Source: Rubrivivax sp.
Lineage (GTDB): Bacteria > Pseudomonadota > Gammaproteobacteria > Burkholderiales > Burkholderiaceae_C
NCBI GenBank assembly: GCA_020248945.1
Contig: JADCGQ010000037.1
Coordinates: forward strand, 1 to 54,063
Direction of reading: 5' to 3'
DNA length: 54,063 nucleotides
The position numbers were made by a program, and so were the translations under genes. The notes below the pieces were generated by a model that was not told where the DNA came from, ran no database searches, and worked only from the letters and a program-made list of their open reading frames with translations. Positions within the stretch are counted from its first letter, which is position 1; each line of letters starts with the position of its first letter. Below are positions 27,912-38,052 of this stretch, piece after piece.

Positions 27912-28529
27912 TCAGCGCGGCAGGGTGGCCTGCGCGAGGCGCTCAGCGCCGTCGCTGCGCAGGGCGGCGCGGCGGTTCTGCGCCCAGGCGCTCTCGTTGC
28001 TGCCTTCGGCCTTGGGCCGCTCGGCGCCGAAGCTCACCACCTCGAGGCGGGCGTCGGGCACGCCCAGCAGTTGCAGCGAACGGGCCACCGACTCGGCACG
28101 GCGCTGGCCGAGCGCCAGGTTGTACTCACGGCCGCCGCGCTCGTCGGTGTGGCCTTCGATGCGCAGGCGCTTCTGCGGCAGGGCCAGCAGCTGGCGCGCG
28201 TGGGCGTCGATGCTGCCGGTGAACTCGCTGCGGATGACGTCGCTGTCGAAGTCGAAGTAGACGTAGGGCTGGGCCTTGGCGGCGAGTGCCTTCGCGGCGC
28301 TGGCCGCGCGGCTGGCGGCCAGATCGACGGTGGCCACACCCGACTCCGCGGTGGCTGCCGCCTGGGCCGCAGGGGCCGGCGCGGCCGCGGGTGCCACGGC
28401 TGCGGCCACCACGGCAGGGGCTGCCACGGGCGTGGCCGCGCGCTTCTCGGGCGAAGGCGTGGCGCAGGCGCCGAGCAGCAACGCAGCGCCGGCAGCGGCC
28501 AGGGCCAGGGGGGTGCGGATCAGGGTCAT
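27912..28529 (-). CDS. OmpA-family peptidoglycan-associated (Pal-like) lipoprotein
   Basis: A 205-residue lipoprotein with a lipobox LLLGACAT (lipidated Cys near residue 22), an Ala/Pro/Val-rich linker of about 60 residues, and a C-terminal OmpA domain (PYVYFDFDSDVI and RIEGHTDERGGREYNLALGQRRAESV) with the Asp and Arg used for diaminopimelate binding. It should tether the outer membrane to peptidoglycan. The classical pal gene sits in a tol-pal operon, which is absent here, so this is probably a paralogue. A TCCGGAGGAC-like ribosome-binding region precedes the ATG. Confidence 0.87.
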   Translation of the reverse strand: MTLIRTPLALAAAGAALLLGACATPSPEKRAATPVAAPAVVAAAVAPAAAPAPAAQAAATAESGVATVDLAASRAASAAKALAAKAQPYVYFDFDSDVIRSEFTGSIDAHARQLLALPQKRLRIEGHTDERGGREYNLALGQRRAESVARSLQLLGVPDARLEVVSFGAERPKAEGSNESAWAQNRRAALRSDGAERLAQATLPR

Positions 28530-28661
28530 GGCGTCCTCCGGACAAACGTGAGTGAAGCCATGACCATAGGCAAGGAGCGACAGCCCCGGGCCGTGCGGGC
28601 CTGAGCATCCCCGCTGCGCAAAAGCCTCGCGTGCGGGCGGCCTTGCGCCCGTTGGGGACGC

Positions 28662-28677
28662 GCCGCGGGCCCGCGGC
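28662..28677. repeat. Perfect 16-bp G+C palindrome downstream of fbp
   Basis: GCCGCGGGCCCGCGGC is fully self-complementary and lies immediately after the fbp stop codon on the minus strand. It can form a cruciform or a hairpin without a T-run; it may act as a transcript end signal. Confidence 0.5.
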
Positions 28678-28678
28678 C

Positions 28679-29695
28679 TCAGGGCGCCTCGAGGTGGTAG
28701 CCGGTGGCGCGCTTGACCTCGTTGGCCGAGCCCAGCACCACGGCCACGCGCTGGTGCAGCTTGGTGGGCGTGATGTCGAGGATGCGCTCCAGGCCGTTGG
28801 TGGCCAGGCCGCCAGCCTGCTCGACGATGAAGGCCATCGGGTTGGCCTCGTACATGAGGCGCAGCTTGCCGGGCTTGTCGGGCTCGCGCTGGTCCCAGGG
28901 GTAGAGGAACACGCCACCGCGCGTGAGGATGCGGTGCACGTCGGCCACCATGCTGGCCACCCAGCGCATGTTGAAGTCCTTGCCGCGCGGGCCTTCCTTG
29001 CCCTGCAGGCATTCGCCGATGTATCGCGTCACCGGCGCGGCCCAGTGGCGCTGGTTCGACATGTTGATCGCGAACTCCTTCGTGTCCTCGGGGATGCGCA
29101 CCTCGGTGGAGGTGAGCACCCAGGAGCCGGTCTCGCGGTCGAGCGTGAACATGGCCACGCCGTTGCCCAGCGTCATCACCAGCGTGGTCTGCGGGCCGTA
29201 CACGCAGTAGCCGGCGGCGGCCTGGTGCTTGCCGGGCTGCAGGAAGTCTTCTTCCGACACGCCGCGCGTGTGGCCCACCTTGCGCAGCACGCTGAAGATG
29301 GTGCCGATGGAGACGTTGACGTCGATGTTGCTCGAGCCGTCGAGCGGGTCGAACAGCAGCAGGTACTCGCCCTGCGGGTAGCGGTTGGGCACCACGTGGA
29401 TGGAGTCCATCTCCTCGCTGGCCATGGCCGCGAGGTGGCCGCCCCATTCGTTGGCCTCGATCAGCACCTCGTTGCTGATGACGTCGAGCTTCTTCTGCGC
29501 CTCGCCCTGGATGTTGTCGGTGCCGGCGCTGCCCAGGATGTCGCCCAGGGCGCCCTTGTTCACGGCGATGGCGATGCGCTTGCAGGCGCGCGCCACCACC
29601 TCGATGAGCAGGCGCAGCTCCGGCGGAATGCGACCGTGCTCGCGCTGCTGCTCGACGAGGTACTGCGTCAGGCTGACGCGGCGGCTGGTGCTCAT
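28679..29695 (-). CDS. fbp: Class 1 fructose-1,6-bisphosphatase
   Basis: A 338-residue gluconeogenic/Calvin-type enzyme that hydrolyses fructose-1,6-bisphosphate. The family signature is complete: the metal site [21 protein letters not shown], then [26 protein letters not shown] with the lysine and glutamate of the C-terminal substrate site. The ATG overlaps the pepN stop as ATGA, so translation is probably coupled to pepN. Start [13 protein letters not shown] matches relatives; the frame upstream shadows pepN. Confidence 0.96.
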   Translation of the reverse strand: MSTSRRVSLTQYLVEQQREHGRIPPELRLLIEVVARACKRIAIAVNKGALGDILGSAGTDNIQGEAQKKLDVISNEVLIEANEWGGHLAAMASEEMDSIHVVPNRYPQGEYLLLFDPLDGSSNIDVNVSIGTIFSVLRKVGHTRGVSEEDFLQPGKHQAAAGYCVYGPQTTLVMTLGNGVAMFTLDRETGSWVLTSTEVRIPEDTKEFAINMSNQRHWAAPVTRYIGECLQGKEGPRGKDFNMRWVASMVADVHRILTRGGVFLYPWDQREPDKPGKLRLMYEANPMAFIVEQAGGLATNGLERILDITPTKLHQRVAVVLGSANEVKRATGYHLEAP

Positions 29696-32397
29696 TGCGG
29701 TTGCTCCAGGGCGCGGCCGACCACCTCGCGCAGGTCGTTGCTGAGGTCGGCTCGGGCGGCCACGCGCGCCAGCGCCTCGCGGGCGGCGCTGCGGTAGGGC
29801 TCGGCCAGGCGTGCCCAGCGGTCCATGGCGCGCGCCATGCGGGCGGCCAGTTGCGGGTTCAGGGCATCGACCTCCAGCACCTTGTCGGCCCACAGCACCA
29901 CGCCGGCCGCATCGGCCCGGTGCACCGATGCCGGGTTGGCGCTGAAGATCTGCATCAGGCTGCGCGCGCGGTTCGGATTCTTCAGCGAGAAGTCGGGGTG
30001 CAGAAGCAGCGACTTGAAGCGCGCGAACACGCTGCCGGGCTGCACCGTGCCCGCCGCGGCCTCGTGCACGCCGGGCACCGGCTCGGGTGCCGTCACCTGC
30101 AGGCTGAACCACTTGTCGAGCACCAGCGCGTCGCCATGCGCCAGCGCATGGAAGCGCTGCAGCGCGGCGTCGGCCAGCAGCGAGTGCGCGTGCACCAGCG
30201 CCTGCAGCGCGCCGATGCGGTCGGTCATGTTGGTGGCGTCCTTGAAGCGCTGGTAGGTGCGGCCCTGCTGCACGGCATCGGCCGTGCGCACGGCGTGCAG
30301 CGTCAGCATGGCCAGCGCCAGGTTGGCCAGCGCGCGGCGGCCGGCCTGCTCGTGCGTGGGCTTGTAGCCTTCGGTCACCTGGTTGTGCTCCCAGGCCTGC
30401 TGCCACGGCGCGTGCAGCCGCGCCGCCAGCGTGGCCCGCCACTGCTCGCGCACGACGTGGATGCGCTGCGGGTCGCTGACGGCCAACTGCTCGGCCAGGT
30501 AGCTCTCGCTCGGCGGCGTCAGCACCAGCGTCTTGAAGGCCGGGTCGAGCTGCGGGTGGCTCAGCACGGCGGTCAGCGCCTCGGCCAGCGCGTCATCGAG
30601 CTGCGGCTCGTGGCCATGCGTGACGGCGGCCAGCAGCCGGTCGACCATCAGCTGCTGGGCCGCTTCCCAGCGGTTGAAGGGGTCGGTGTCGTGCGCCAGC
30701 AGCACCAGGCGCTCGGCATCCGAGAGGCCGTCGTCCAGCCGCACCGGCGCCGACAGGCCACGCAGCAGGCTTGGCACGGGCGCCTCGGGCACGCCCTCGA
30801 ACACGAAGTGCTGTTCGGCTTCTTCCAGCACCAGCAGCCGGTCGGCGGCGAGCACGCGGCCGTCCTGCGCCAGCAGGCCCGCCATCACGGGCATCACGAA
30901 CGGAGCCTTGGTCGGCTGGCCGGGCGATGCCTCGGCGGACTGGCGCAGCGTGAGGGTGTAGCGCTGGGCCTCGGCCTCGTAGTGCCCTTGCGCGGCCAGC
31001 CGCGGCGTGCCGGCCTGCGAGTACCAGCGCTTGAAGGCGCCCAGGCGCTGCGTGAGCTCGCTGCCGGCGTTGGCGTCTGCAATGGCCTGGGCGAAGTCGT
31101 CGCAGGTCACGGCCTGGCCGTCGTGGCGCTGGAAGTACAGGTCCATGCCGCGGCGGAAGCCCTCGCGGCCCACCAGCGTGTGCATCATGCGCACGACTTC
31201 GGCACCCTTCTCGTACACGGTGGGGGTGTAGAAGTTGCTGATCTCGACGTAGCTGTCCGGCCGCACCGGGTGCGCCATCGGGCCCGCGTCTTCGGGGAAC
31301 TGGCTCGCGCGCAGGCGCATCACATCGTCGATGCGCTTCACCGCCCGGGCCGAGGCCGAGCCGGCCATGTCCATGCTGAACTCCTGGTCGCGGAAGACCG
31401 TGAGGCCCTCCTTCAGGCTCAGCTGGAACCAGTCGCGGCAGGTGATGCGGTTGCCCGTCCAGTTGTGGAAGTACTCGTGCGCGACGATGCTCTCGATGAA
31501 GCTGAAGTCGTCGTCGGTGGCGGTGGCGGGGCTCGCCAGCACGAACTTCGTGTTGAAGACGTTCAGGCCCTTGTTTTCCATGGCGCCGGAGTTGTAGTCC
31601 TCCACCGCCACGATCATGAAGCGCTCCAGGTCGAGCGGCAGGCCGAAGCGGGCTTCGTCCCACACCAGGCTGGCCACCAGCGAGCGCATGGTGTGCTCGG
31701 TGCGTTCCAGGTCGCCCGGGCGCACGTACACCTGCAGCAGGTGCTCCTTGCCCGAGCGCGACACGATGCGCTGCTCGCGCGCCACCAGCCGGCCGGCCAC
31801 CAGTGCGAACAGGTAGCTGGGCTTGGGGAAGGGGTCGTGCCACTTGGCGAAGTGGCGCCCGTTGTCGAGGCTGCCCTGCTCGACCAGGTTGCCGTTGCTC
31901 AGCAGCACCGGGTACCGGGCCTTGTCGGCGCGCAGCGTGACGGTGTAGACCGCCATCACGTCGGGCCGGTCGAGGAACCAGGTGATGCGGCGGAAGCCCT
32001 CGGCCTCGCACTGCGTGCAGAACATCGCCGGCGAGCCGCTGGTGTACAGGCCCGACAGCTCGGTGTTCTTCTCGGGGCTGCAGGTGTTGCGGATGTCGAG
32101 CGTGAAGGCCTCGGCATCGGGCGGGTTGTCGATGACGAGCTCGCCGCTTTCGTGGCGGAAGCTCACGCTCTGGCCGTCGGCCTGCACGCGCAGCAGCGTC
32201 AGCTCTTCGCCGTGCAGGCGCAGCGGTGCGCGCGTGCCGTCGGCGGCCACCGCGGACGGGTTGCGCTCGATGCGCATGCGGCTGGTGACGAGCGTCTTGG
32301 CCGGGTCGAGATCGAACGTCAGCTCGACCGTCTTGATGGTGTAGGCCGGGGCCGTGTAGGCCTCGCGCCGGACCAGGGTCTTCGTGCCTTCGCGCAT
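29692..32397 (-). CDS. pepN: Aminopeptidase N (M1 family)
   Basis: A 901-residue zinc metallopeptidase that removes N-terminal residues from peptides in the cytoplasm. It has the substrate motif GAMEN, the zinc site [11 protein letters not shown] with the third ligand Glu in [12 protein letters not shown], an N-terminal beta domain and a long C-terminal helical domain (the PepN-type, close to E. coli in length). It follows prfB by 31 bp and overlaps fbp by 4 bp. Confidence 0.96.
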   Translation of the reverse strand: MREGTKTLVRREAYTAPAYTIKTVELTFDLDPAKTLVTSRMRIERNPSAVAADGTRAPLRLHGEELTLLRVQADGQSVSFRHESGELVIDNPPDAEAFTLDIRNTCSPEKNTELSGLYTSGSPAMFCTQCEAEGFRRITWFLDRPDVMAVYTVTLRADKARYPVLLSNGNLVEQGSLDNGRHFAKWHDPFPKPSYLFALVAGRLVAREQRIVSRSGKEHLLQVYVRPGDLERTEHTMRSLVASLVWDEARFGLPLDLERFMIVAVEDYNSGAMENKGLNVFNTKFVLASPATATDDDFSFIESIVAHEYFHNWTGNRITCRDWFQLSLKEGLTVFRDQEFSMDMAGSASARAVKRIDDVMRLRASQFPEDAGPMAHPVRPDSYVEISNFYTPTVYEKGAEVVRMMHTLVGREGFRRGMDLYFQRHDGQAVTCDDFAQAIADANAGSELTQRLGAFKRWYSQAGTPRLAAQGHYEAEAQRYTLTLRQSAEASPGQPTKAPFVMPVMAGLLAQDGRVLAADRLLVLEEAEQHFVFEGVPEAPVPSLLRGLSAPVRLDDGLSDAERLVLLAHDTDPFNRWEAAQQLMVDRLLAAVTHGHEPQLDDALAEALTAVLSHPQLDPAFKTLVLTPPSESYLAEQLAVSDPQRIHVVREQWRATLAARLHAPWQQAWEHNQVTEGYKPTHEQAGRRALANLALAMLTLHAVRTADAVQQGRTYQRFKDATNMTDRIGALQALVHAHSLLADAALQRFHALAHGDALVLDKWFSLQVTAPEPVPGVHEAAAGTVQPGSVFARFKSLLLHPDFSLKNPNRARSLMQIFSANPASVHRADAAGVVLWADKVLEVDALNPQLAARMARAMDRWARLAEPYRSAAREALARVAARADLSNDLREVVGRALEQPQ

Positions 32398-32428
32398 GGG
32401 CGGGGTCTCCGTGTTCTTGTTCTCGGGC

Positions 32429-33533
32429 CTACAGGCCCTGCTTCAGGCTGGCGACGATGAAGGGGTCGAGGTCGCCGTCGAGCACCTTCTGCGTGTTGCT
32501 GATCTCGACGTTGGTGCGCAGGTCCTTGATGCGGCTCTGATCGAGCACATAACTTCGGATCTGGTGGCCCCAGCCGACGTCCGTCTTGGTGTCTTCGAGC
32601 TTCTGCTGCTCTTCCTGGCGTTTGCGCATCTCGTGGTCGTACAGGCGGCTGCGCAGCCGCTTCCAGGCGACATCGCGGTTGCTGTGCTGGCTGCGGCCGT
32701 CCTGGCACTGCACCACGATGCCGGTGGGGATGTGCGTCAGGCGCACCGCCGAGTCCGTCTTGTTGATGTGCTGGCCGCCGGCTCCAGAGGCTCTGAACGT
32801 GTCCGTGCGCACGTCGGACGGGTTGATCTCGATCTCGATGGAGTCGTCGATCTCGGGGTAGACGAAGAGGCTGGCAAAGCTCGTGTGGCGGCCGCCGGCC
32901 GAATCGAACGGGCTCTTGCGCACCAGGCGGTGCACGCCGGTTTCGGTGCGCAGGTGGCCGAAGGCGTAGTCGCCCTCGACCTTGAGCGTGGCGCTCTTGA
33001 TGCCGGCGACATCGCCCGCGGTTTCGTCTTCGACGGTGGCGGTGAAGCCCTTGCGCTCGCAGTACTTCAGGTACTGGCGCAGCAGCATGCCGGCCCAGTC
33101 GCAGGCCTCGGTGCCTCCGGCGCCGGCCTGGATGTCGATGAAGCAGGCCCCGGGGTCGGCCGGGTTGCTGAACATGCGGCGGAACTCGAGTTCTTCCACC
33201 GTGCTGCGCAGCGCCTGGGCTTCGGCGTCGATGGCACGGATGCCGTCTTCGTCGCCGTCGGCCTTGCTCATCTCGAAGAGCTCGGTGTTGTCGGAGAGGT
33301 TGCGCGTCAGGTGGTCGATGGTGCCGACCACGGTGTCGAGCGCCTTCTTCTCCTTGCCGAGCTCTTGCGCGCGCTTGGGGTCGTTCCAGACCGCGGGGTT
33401 CTCGAGCGCGGCGTTGACTTCGTTCAACCGCAGGGATTTGCGGTCGTAGTCAAAGATACCCCCGGAGCTGCTGGGTGCGGTCGCTCAGGTCGGCGAGCAG
33501 CGTGCCGACGGCGTTGATTTGTTCAGTGTCCAT
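32429..33533 (-). CDS. prfB: Peptide chain release factor 2, with programmed +1 frameshift
   Basis: A 367-residue release factor that reads UAA and UGA. Translation starts at 33533 ([15 protein letters not shown]), reaches an in-frame UGA as codon 28 at 33452-33450, and continues by +1 slippage at CTT-TGA-C into the frame ending at 32429. The coding segments are therefore 33533-33453 and 33451-32429. The anticodon-like tripeptide SPF is in [10 protein letters not shown] and the catalytic GGQ in [10 protein letters not shown]. The slippery site and its upstream G-rich element match E. coli, so RF2 autoregulates its own level. It is followed by pepN. Confidence 0.97.
33449..33465 (-). promoter_or_regulatory. 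RF2 programmed frameshift signal
   Basis: On the minus strand the sequence CCGGGGGTATCTTTGAC combines a Shine-Dalgarno-like G-run, the TAT spacer codon and the slippery CTT followed by TGA C. When RF2 is scarce, slow decoding of TGA lets peptidyl-tRNA slip +1 from CTT to TTT and RF2 is made. Confidence 0.95.
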
Positions 33534-33572
33534 GCGCGCGATTTTCGCACGCAGGTGCCACCGGCCGCCGCC

Positions 33573-34514
33573 TCAGCCCAGGAAGCCGGCCAGGTGAGCC
33601 GCCAGCGCCTCGGGCTGGTCGTGGTGCAGCATGTGGCCGGCGGGGCTGAGCACGGCCTTCTGCACGCCGAGCACGGTGGCCAGGCGCTCATCGAACTCGC
33701 TGCGCGGGTAGCGGTGGCCCCACCACTTGGCGACATCGGTCTGGTCGCCTTCCACCCACAGCAGCGGCGCGGTGATGCACTTCCACGTTTCGAGCACCTC
33801 GTCGACGCGGTACAGCACCGGGTTCACGCGCTTGTGGGCGGGGTCGCCTAGGATGTGCCAGCGGCCGTCGGCCCGCAACTCGCTCCAGTGCGGTGCCAGC
33901 CAGGCGGCCTTGTCGGCGGGCAGCAGCGGGTTGTTCTTCATCAGGCGCTCGGCGACCTCGTCGACGCTGGCGTAGCTGCGCAGGGTTTGCGGCGCCTGCA
34001 GTTCGTCGAGCCATTGCAGCAGCCGTTTCGGCGCCTGCTGCGGCTTCGTCGCCGGCAGGCCGAAGCCTTCGAGGTTGACGAGGCGGCGCACGCGGGCGGG
34101 GCGCACGCCGGCGTAGCTCATGACCACGTTGCCGCCCATGCTGTGGCCGGCGAGATCGACCTGCGCGAACCGGTCAGCGGGCACCAGCGCGGCCAGCAGC
34201 GCGTCGAGGTCGGCCAGGTAGTCGGGGAACCAGTAGCTGTCGGTCCCGGCAGGCGGCGTGCTGAGGCCGAAGCCGCGCCAGTCGGGCGCGATGACCCAGC
34301 GCTCGAAGCCCTCGGCCGTAGCGAGCGCGTCGACGACGAACTGGTACGACGCCGCCACGTCCATCCAGCCGTGCACCAGCACCAGCGGCGGGCGCCCGGG
34401 CGTGGCGAGCGTGGCGTCGCCCCACTGCAACACGTGGTGGTTCATGCCGCGCAGCGGCACGTGGCTGGAGCGGACGCTGCGCGCGGGAGCGTAGGGGTTT
34501 GGAGTCCGGGTCAT
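33573..34514 (-). CDS. Alpha/beta hydrolase
   Basis: A 313-residue alpha/beta-fold hydrolase. Visible are the oxyanion motif LVHGWMD, the nucleophile elbow LAGHSMGGNVV, a probable acid Asp in WVEGDQTD and the catalytic His in SPAGHMLHHDQ. There is no signal peptide, so it is cytoplasmic. Start MTRTPNPYAP is preferred; an upstream in-frame ATG (MGG) three codons earlier is also possible. It lies 39 bp upstream of prfB and 52 bp after the PilZ gene in the same direction. The substrate (ester, lactone or haloalkane type) cannot be deduced. Confidence 0.85.
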   Translation of the reverse strand: MTRTPNPYAPARSVRSSHVPLRGMNHHVLQWGDATLATPGRPPLVLVHGWMDVAASYQFVVDALATAEGFERWVIAPDWRGFGLSTPPAGTDSYWFPDYLADLDALLAALVPADRFAQVDLAGHSMGGNVVMSYAGVRPARVRRLVNLEGFGLPATKPQQAPKRLLQWLDELQAPQTLRSYASVDEVAERLMKNNPLLPADKAAWLAPHWSELRADGRWHILGDPAHKRVNPVLYRVDEVLETWKCITAPLLWVEGDQTDVAKWWGHRYPRSEFDERLATVLGVQKAVLSPAGHMLHHDQPEALAAHLAGFLG

Positions 34515-34566
34515 GCCGCCCATTGTCCGGTGCTGGAGCGCCGGGTCCCGGAGGGCCTTCTCAGGC

Positions 34567-35422
34567 TCAATCGTCGAACGAGAGGTGAACGAGGTCACGC
34601 CGCCGGCGGCCGCCTCGGATCCAGGCCGCGAGCAGGCTTGCGGCGGGCCCGGGCAGGTGCTCCCAGCGGCAACCCACCCGCAGCCCTTCGGCTTCGCCAA
34701 GGGGCAAGGTGGGCATGGCGTCGCCGCCCTGGCTGATGTGGAGCACGCGAATTGTCGCTGAACAAGACGGACTCCTCATCGAGCTCCACCTCGACCTTCT
34801 GCAGCGTCTGTCCGGGGGCGAGCGGCAACTCGCCCCGTGGCAGCCACAGCGCGCAGCCTTGCGTGCTGATGTTGAGCACGCGCAGCCGCGCCCGGTAGTC
34901 TGGCGCCAGCGGGTGCGGAAAGATCGCGACGGGCGAGGCGCCGGGCTTTCGGCGCACCCGCACCGCACTGCGTCGCGGCAGGCGCAACATCTGGCGAGGC
35001 CAGGCGGTCTGCAGCATGTACTCGGCGCCGTGGCGCTGCAGTTGCGGCTCGGGCATGTCGAACTGGAGTCTGGCGTCGCCACGGTAGGCAGCCGCCAAGA
35101 GCTCGAGCGCGGGCCCTGCTTGGGTGGGCCGCAGCCTCAGCAGGTGCGCAAGCTTGTCACTCTCGCAGGGGGCTCCCGTCAGCCGCAGGCGCAGGCGCCG
35201 GGTGCTGCCGTCGCTGGACCACAGGACCGCCGAGGTGACGACGCTCCCGGCGAACCCCAGCACGAGCGGCGTTTCCTCGCGCACCAGGGCGGCCAGTGCG
35301 GACTCGACCTGCCGCGGATCGTTGACGCGGAACGACGCCCACTCGTCGCCCGGCTGCATCGGTTGAATGGGTGCGGGCTGGGTTTCGAGAAACGCCATAA
35401 GGGGTGCGGACATGAGGGCCAT
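34567..35422 (-). pseudogene. YcgR-like PilZ protein with one-base frameshift
   Basis: With the frame corrected, this is a 284-residue flagellar-brake-type protein. An N-terminal YcgR-like domain (FRVNDPRQVESALAALVREETPLVLGF) is followed by a PilZ domain with the c-di-GMP motifs RSAVR (RxxxR) and NISTQG (NxSxxG). At 34752-34753 an extra A moves the reading frame; the natural continuation RVLHISQGGDAM...LSFDD lies in another frame and ends at 34567, while the original frame runs into Arg/Ala-rich sequence to 34595. The intact C-terminal sequence argues for a recent or artefactual indel. The protein would sense c-di-GMP and slow the flagellar motor, next to a gene for c-di-GMP turnover. Confidence 0.75.
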
Positions 35423-35580
35423 GGACCTGAAGCGCTATCGGCCCGCCGGAGGCTGCCTTGAGGAGTCTGCGCAGCCCAGAGACGGACTTGCGCCATGACG
35501 CCATGCCTTCGCCCGCTCCTTCGAGCGGCTGCATGCCGCCGAGCGGGGCGGAGCAGGCGGGCCCGCCGCGGCGCCGGTGC

Positions 35581-38052
35581 TCAGGGCGGCTCGGAGCGTT
35601 CGAGGAATATCAGCGAGGTGGCCTGCGCGGCGGGCATCGGCCGGGCGAGCAGGTAGCCCTGGCCGGCGTCGACGCCCATCTTGCGCAGTGAGGCCAGTTG
35701 CTCTGCCGTCTCGATGCCCTCGGCCACCACACGCCGCCGCAGCACCTGCCCGAGTTGCTGGATGGCGCGCACGATCGCCAGGTTCTCCGGCCCTTTGTCG
35801 AGTGCGCTCACGAACGCGCGGTCGATCTTCAGCGTGTCGATCGGCAGCCGGCTCAGGTAGGACAGCGACGAGTAGCCGGTGCCGAAGTCGTCGATCGAGA
35901 ACCGGAAGCCCTCGGCTCGCAGCATACGCATCGCGTCCACGGCCACGTCGAGCCGGTCCATCAGCGAGGTCTCGGTGATCTCCAGCACCAGCGAGCCCGG
36001 GTACACGGCGTGGCGTGCGAGCACGGCGCCGAGCTCGGCGCCGAAGCCCGGCCGGACAAGGTCGCGGCCCGAGATGTTGACGCTGACCGAGATGCCGGGC
36101 TCGTCGCGCTGCCACCGCGCCAGCTGCTCGGCGGCCGTTTCCACGACCCAGGCGGTCAGGGCCTCGATCTGGCCGGTCTCCTCGGCCAGCGGCACGAACA
36201 CCGCCGGGCTGATCGCGCCGCGCAGCGGGTGCGTCCAGCGCAGCAGGGCTTCGAACCCGGTCAGCCGCTGCGGCTGCAACTGGAAGATCGGCTGGTAGGC
36301 CAGCGTCATCTGGCTGGAGCCGATGGCGGCGCGCAGGTCGCTCTCCAGGGCCAGCCGCTGCGCGGCCCGCTCGTGCATCGACTGGTCGAACACCACCACC
36401 CGGGCCCGGCCCTCGGCCTTGGCCTGGTACATCGCGAGGTCGGCGTCGCGCAGGATCTCGTCGACCGTGCGGTAGCCCAGGTCGCTGAAGGTGATGCCCA
36501 CGCTGGCGCCCAGCAGCACCTGGGTGCCCTGGATCTCCACCGGCTGCGACACGGCCTTCAGCAGCGCCTGCGCCTGGCGCATGCAGGCGTCGGCGTCCTG
36601 CAACTGCTCCAGCAGCACCGCGAACTCGTCGCCGCCGAGGCGGGCGACGAGGGCGTCGGGCGGGGCAGCCTGGCACAGGCGCTCTGCGATGGCCACCAGC
36701 AGCTGGTTGCCGGCGTGGTGGCCGAAGCTGTCGTTCACCAGCTTGAACCGGTCGAGGTCCATGAACAGCACCGCGAAGCGCTGGCCGGAGTCCAGCCGCG
36801 TGCGTTCCACGGCCAGGGCCAGCCGTTCGTGGAAGCCGTGGCGGTTGGCCAGGCCGGTGAGCGTGTCGTGGTGGGCGATGTGGTGCAGCCGGCGCTCGGC
36901 CATCAGGCGCGAGGTGATGTCCTGAATCTGGTAGATCAGGCAGTTGCCGAGGCCCTGCGGGTCGTCGAAGGGGCTGCCGAGCAACGACACCCACACCTCG
37001 CCGCCGCTGGCGCTGTTGAGCCGCAGCACCGTGGAGAACACCCGCGCCGGCGGCACGAGCGCCTGCTGCACAAGGCGCTGGAACGGTGCCGCGTCGTCGG
37101 GGTGCAGCGTGTCGGAGAAGTGGCGCTGCAGCACGCTGTCGGCGTCGACGCCCAGCAGCCCGCACAGGGCGGGGTTGACCTGCAGCACCTTGCCGTCGGG
37201 CCGCGCCACCGCCATGCCGATGGCGGCGTGCATGAAGCCGGCCGTGAAGCGCCTCTGGCTCTGCTCAACCTCGAGCTCGGCCTCGTTGACGCGGGCCTCC
37301 TGCTCCCGGCGCTCGGCCTCCTGGCGCTCGAAGCTGATGCGCAGCAGCAGGATGAGTGCGAACACCGTGACCACCGATGCCGCCAGCACCGCGGGGCCGA
37401 ACTGCAGCGAGGCCACGTGCACCAGCCCGGCCACGAAGGCCGCGGCCAGGTACAGGGCGCCCATCCAGGATGTCCCGGCGAGCCACTGCCGCGGGTTCAG
37501 GACAGCGCCGCGCTTGAGCGTCATCACCGTCATCAGTGGCAGCACCGTCAGCAGGTACGGCACCAGGGCCACCAGCAGCAGTGCGCAGAAGGCCGCCGCC
37601 CCGGCGCCGAGGCCGACGACACCCAGGATCTCACGGACCGCCGCAAAGGCCCAGGCGCAGACGGCCATCGCCGCCATGGCGGCGGCGGAGGAACCGAGCC
37701 AACTGGTTAGCCTCGATGAGGTACGACGTGCAGCTACCCATCCTTCGATGCCGGCGGCCAGCACGGCGGCCGCCGGGCCGACGTGGAGGAGCGCCCCGAA
37801 GGCGAAGACGTCCGATGCACTGAACGAGGTCGTGGTGCCGGGAATCTTCAGCGCATGGTGCGATGCCAAGGCCGCCACGGCCACGGCGATGAGGGCCCAT
37901 CCGACCGCCGCCATCTCCGACCGAACCACCAGCGACAGCGCCCAGCCCAGCGCCAAGCCGCCGCAAGCGACCACTGCCAGCCACCCGACCAGCGCTCGCG
38001 GCGGGTAGTCGAACAAGTGCCGTTGGCGGAACGACTGCCAGGTGGACGGCAT
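35581..38052 (-). CDS. Membrane-bound PAS-GGDEF-EAL cyclic-di-GMP signalling protein
   Basis: An 823-residue protein with an N-terminal block of about eight hydrophobic helices (residues about 20-280), a short coiled coil, a PAS domain (AIGMAVARPDGKVLQVNPALCGLLG), a GGDEF domain with intact ARLGGDEFA, and an EAL domain with FEALLRW, LEITETSLM, SIDDFGTGYSS, LKIDRAF and AEGIET. Both cyclase and phosphodiesterase catalytic residues look complete; the RxxD product-inhibition site before GGDEF is missing its Arg (APPD). It is probably inner-membrane and sensory. The start is uncertain: ATGs at 38052 and 38142 are both possible with weak ribosome-binding sites. It lies upstream of the PilZ gene in the same direction. 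Confidence 0.88.
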   Translation of the reverse strand: MPSTWQSFRQRHLFDYPPRALVGWLAVVACGGLALGWALSLVVRSEMAAVGWALIAVAVAALASHHALKIPGTTTSFSASDVFAFGALLHVGPAAAVLAAGIEGWVAARRTSSRLTSWLGSSAAAMAAMAVCAWAFAAVREILGVVGLGAGAAAFCALLLVALVPYLLTVLPLMTVMTLKRGAVLNPRQWLAGTSWMGALYLAAAFVAGLVHVASLQFGPAVLAASVVTVFALILLLRISFERQEAERREQEARVNEAELEVEQSQRRFTAGFMHAAIGMAVARPDGKVLQVNPALCGLLGVDADSVLQRHFSDTLHPDDAAPFQRLVQQALVPPARVFSTVLRLNSASGGEVWVSLLGSPFDDPQGLGNCLIYQIQDITSRLMAERRLHHIAHHDTLTGLANRHGFHERLALAVERTRLDSGQRFAVLFMDLDRFKLVNDSFGHHAGNQLLVAIAERLCQAAPPDALVARLGGDEFAVLLEQLQDADACMRQAQALLKAVSQPVEIQGTQVLLGASVGITFSDLGYRTVDEILRDADLAMYQAKAEGRARVVVFDQSMHERAAQRLALESDLRAAIGSSQMTLAYQPIFQLQPQRLTGFEALLRWTHPLRGAISPAVFVPLAEETGQIEALTAWVVETAAEQLARWQRDEPGISVSVNISGRDLVRPGFGAELGAVLARHAVYPGSLVLEITETSLMDRLDVAVDAMRMLRAEGFRFSIDDFGTGYSSLSYLSRLPIDTLKIDRAFVSALDKGPENLAIVRAIQQLGQVLRRRVVAEGIETAEQLASLRKMGVDAGQGYLLARPMPAAQATSLIFLERSEPP

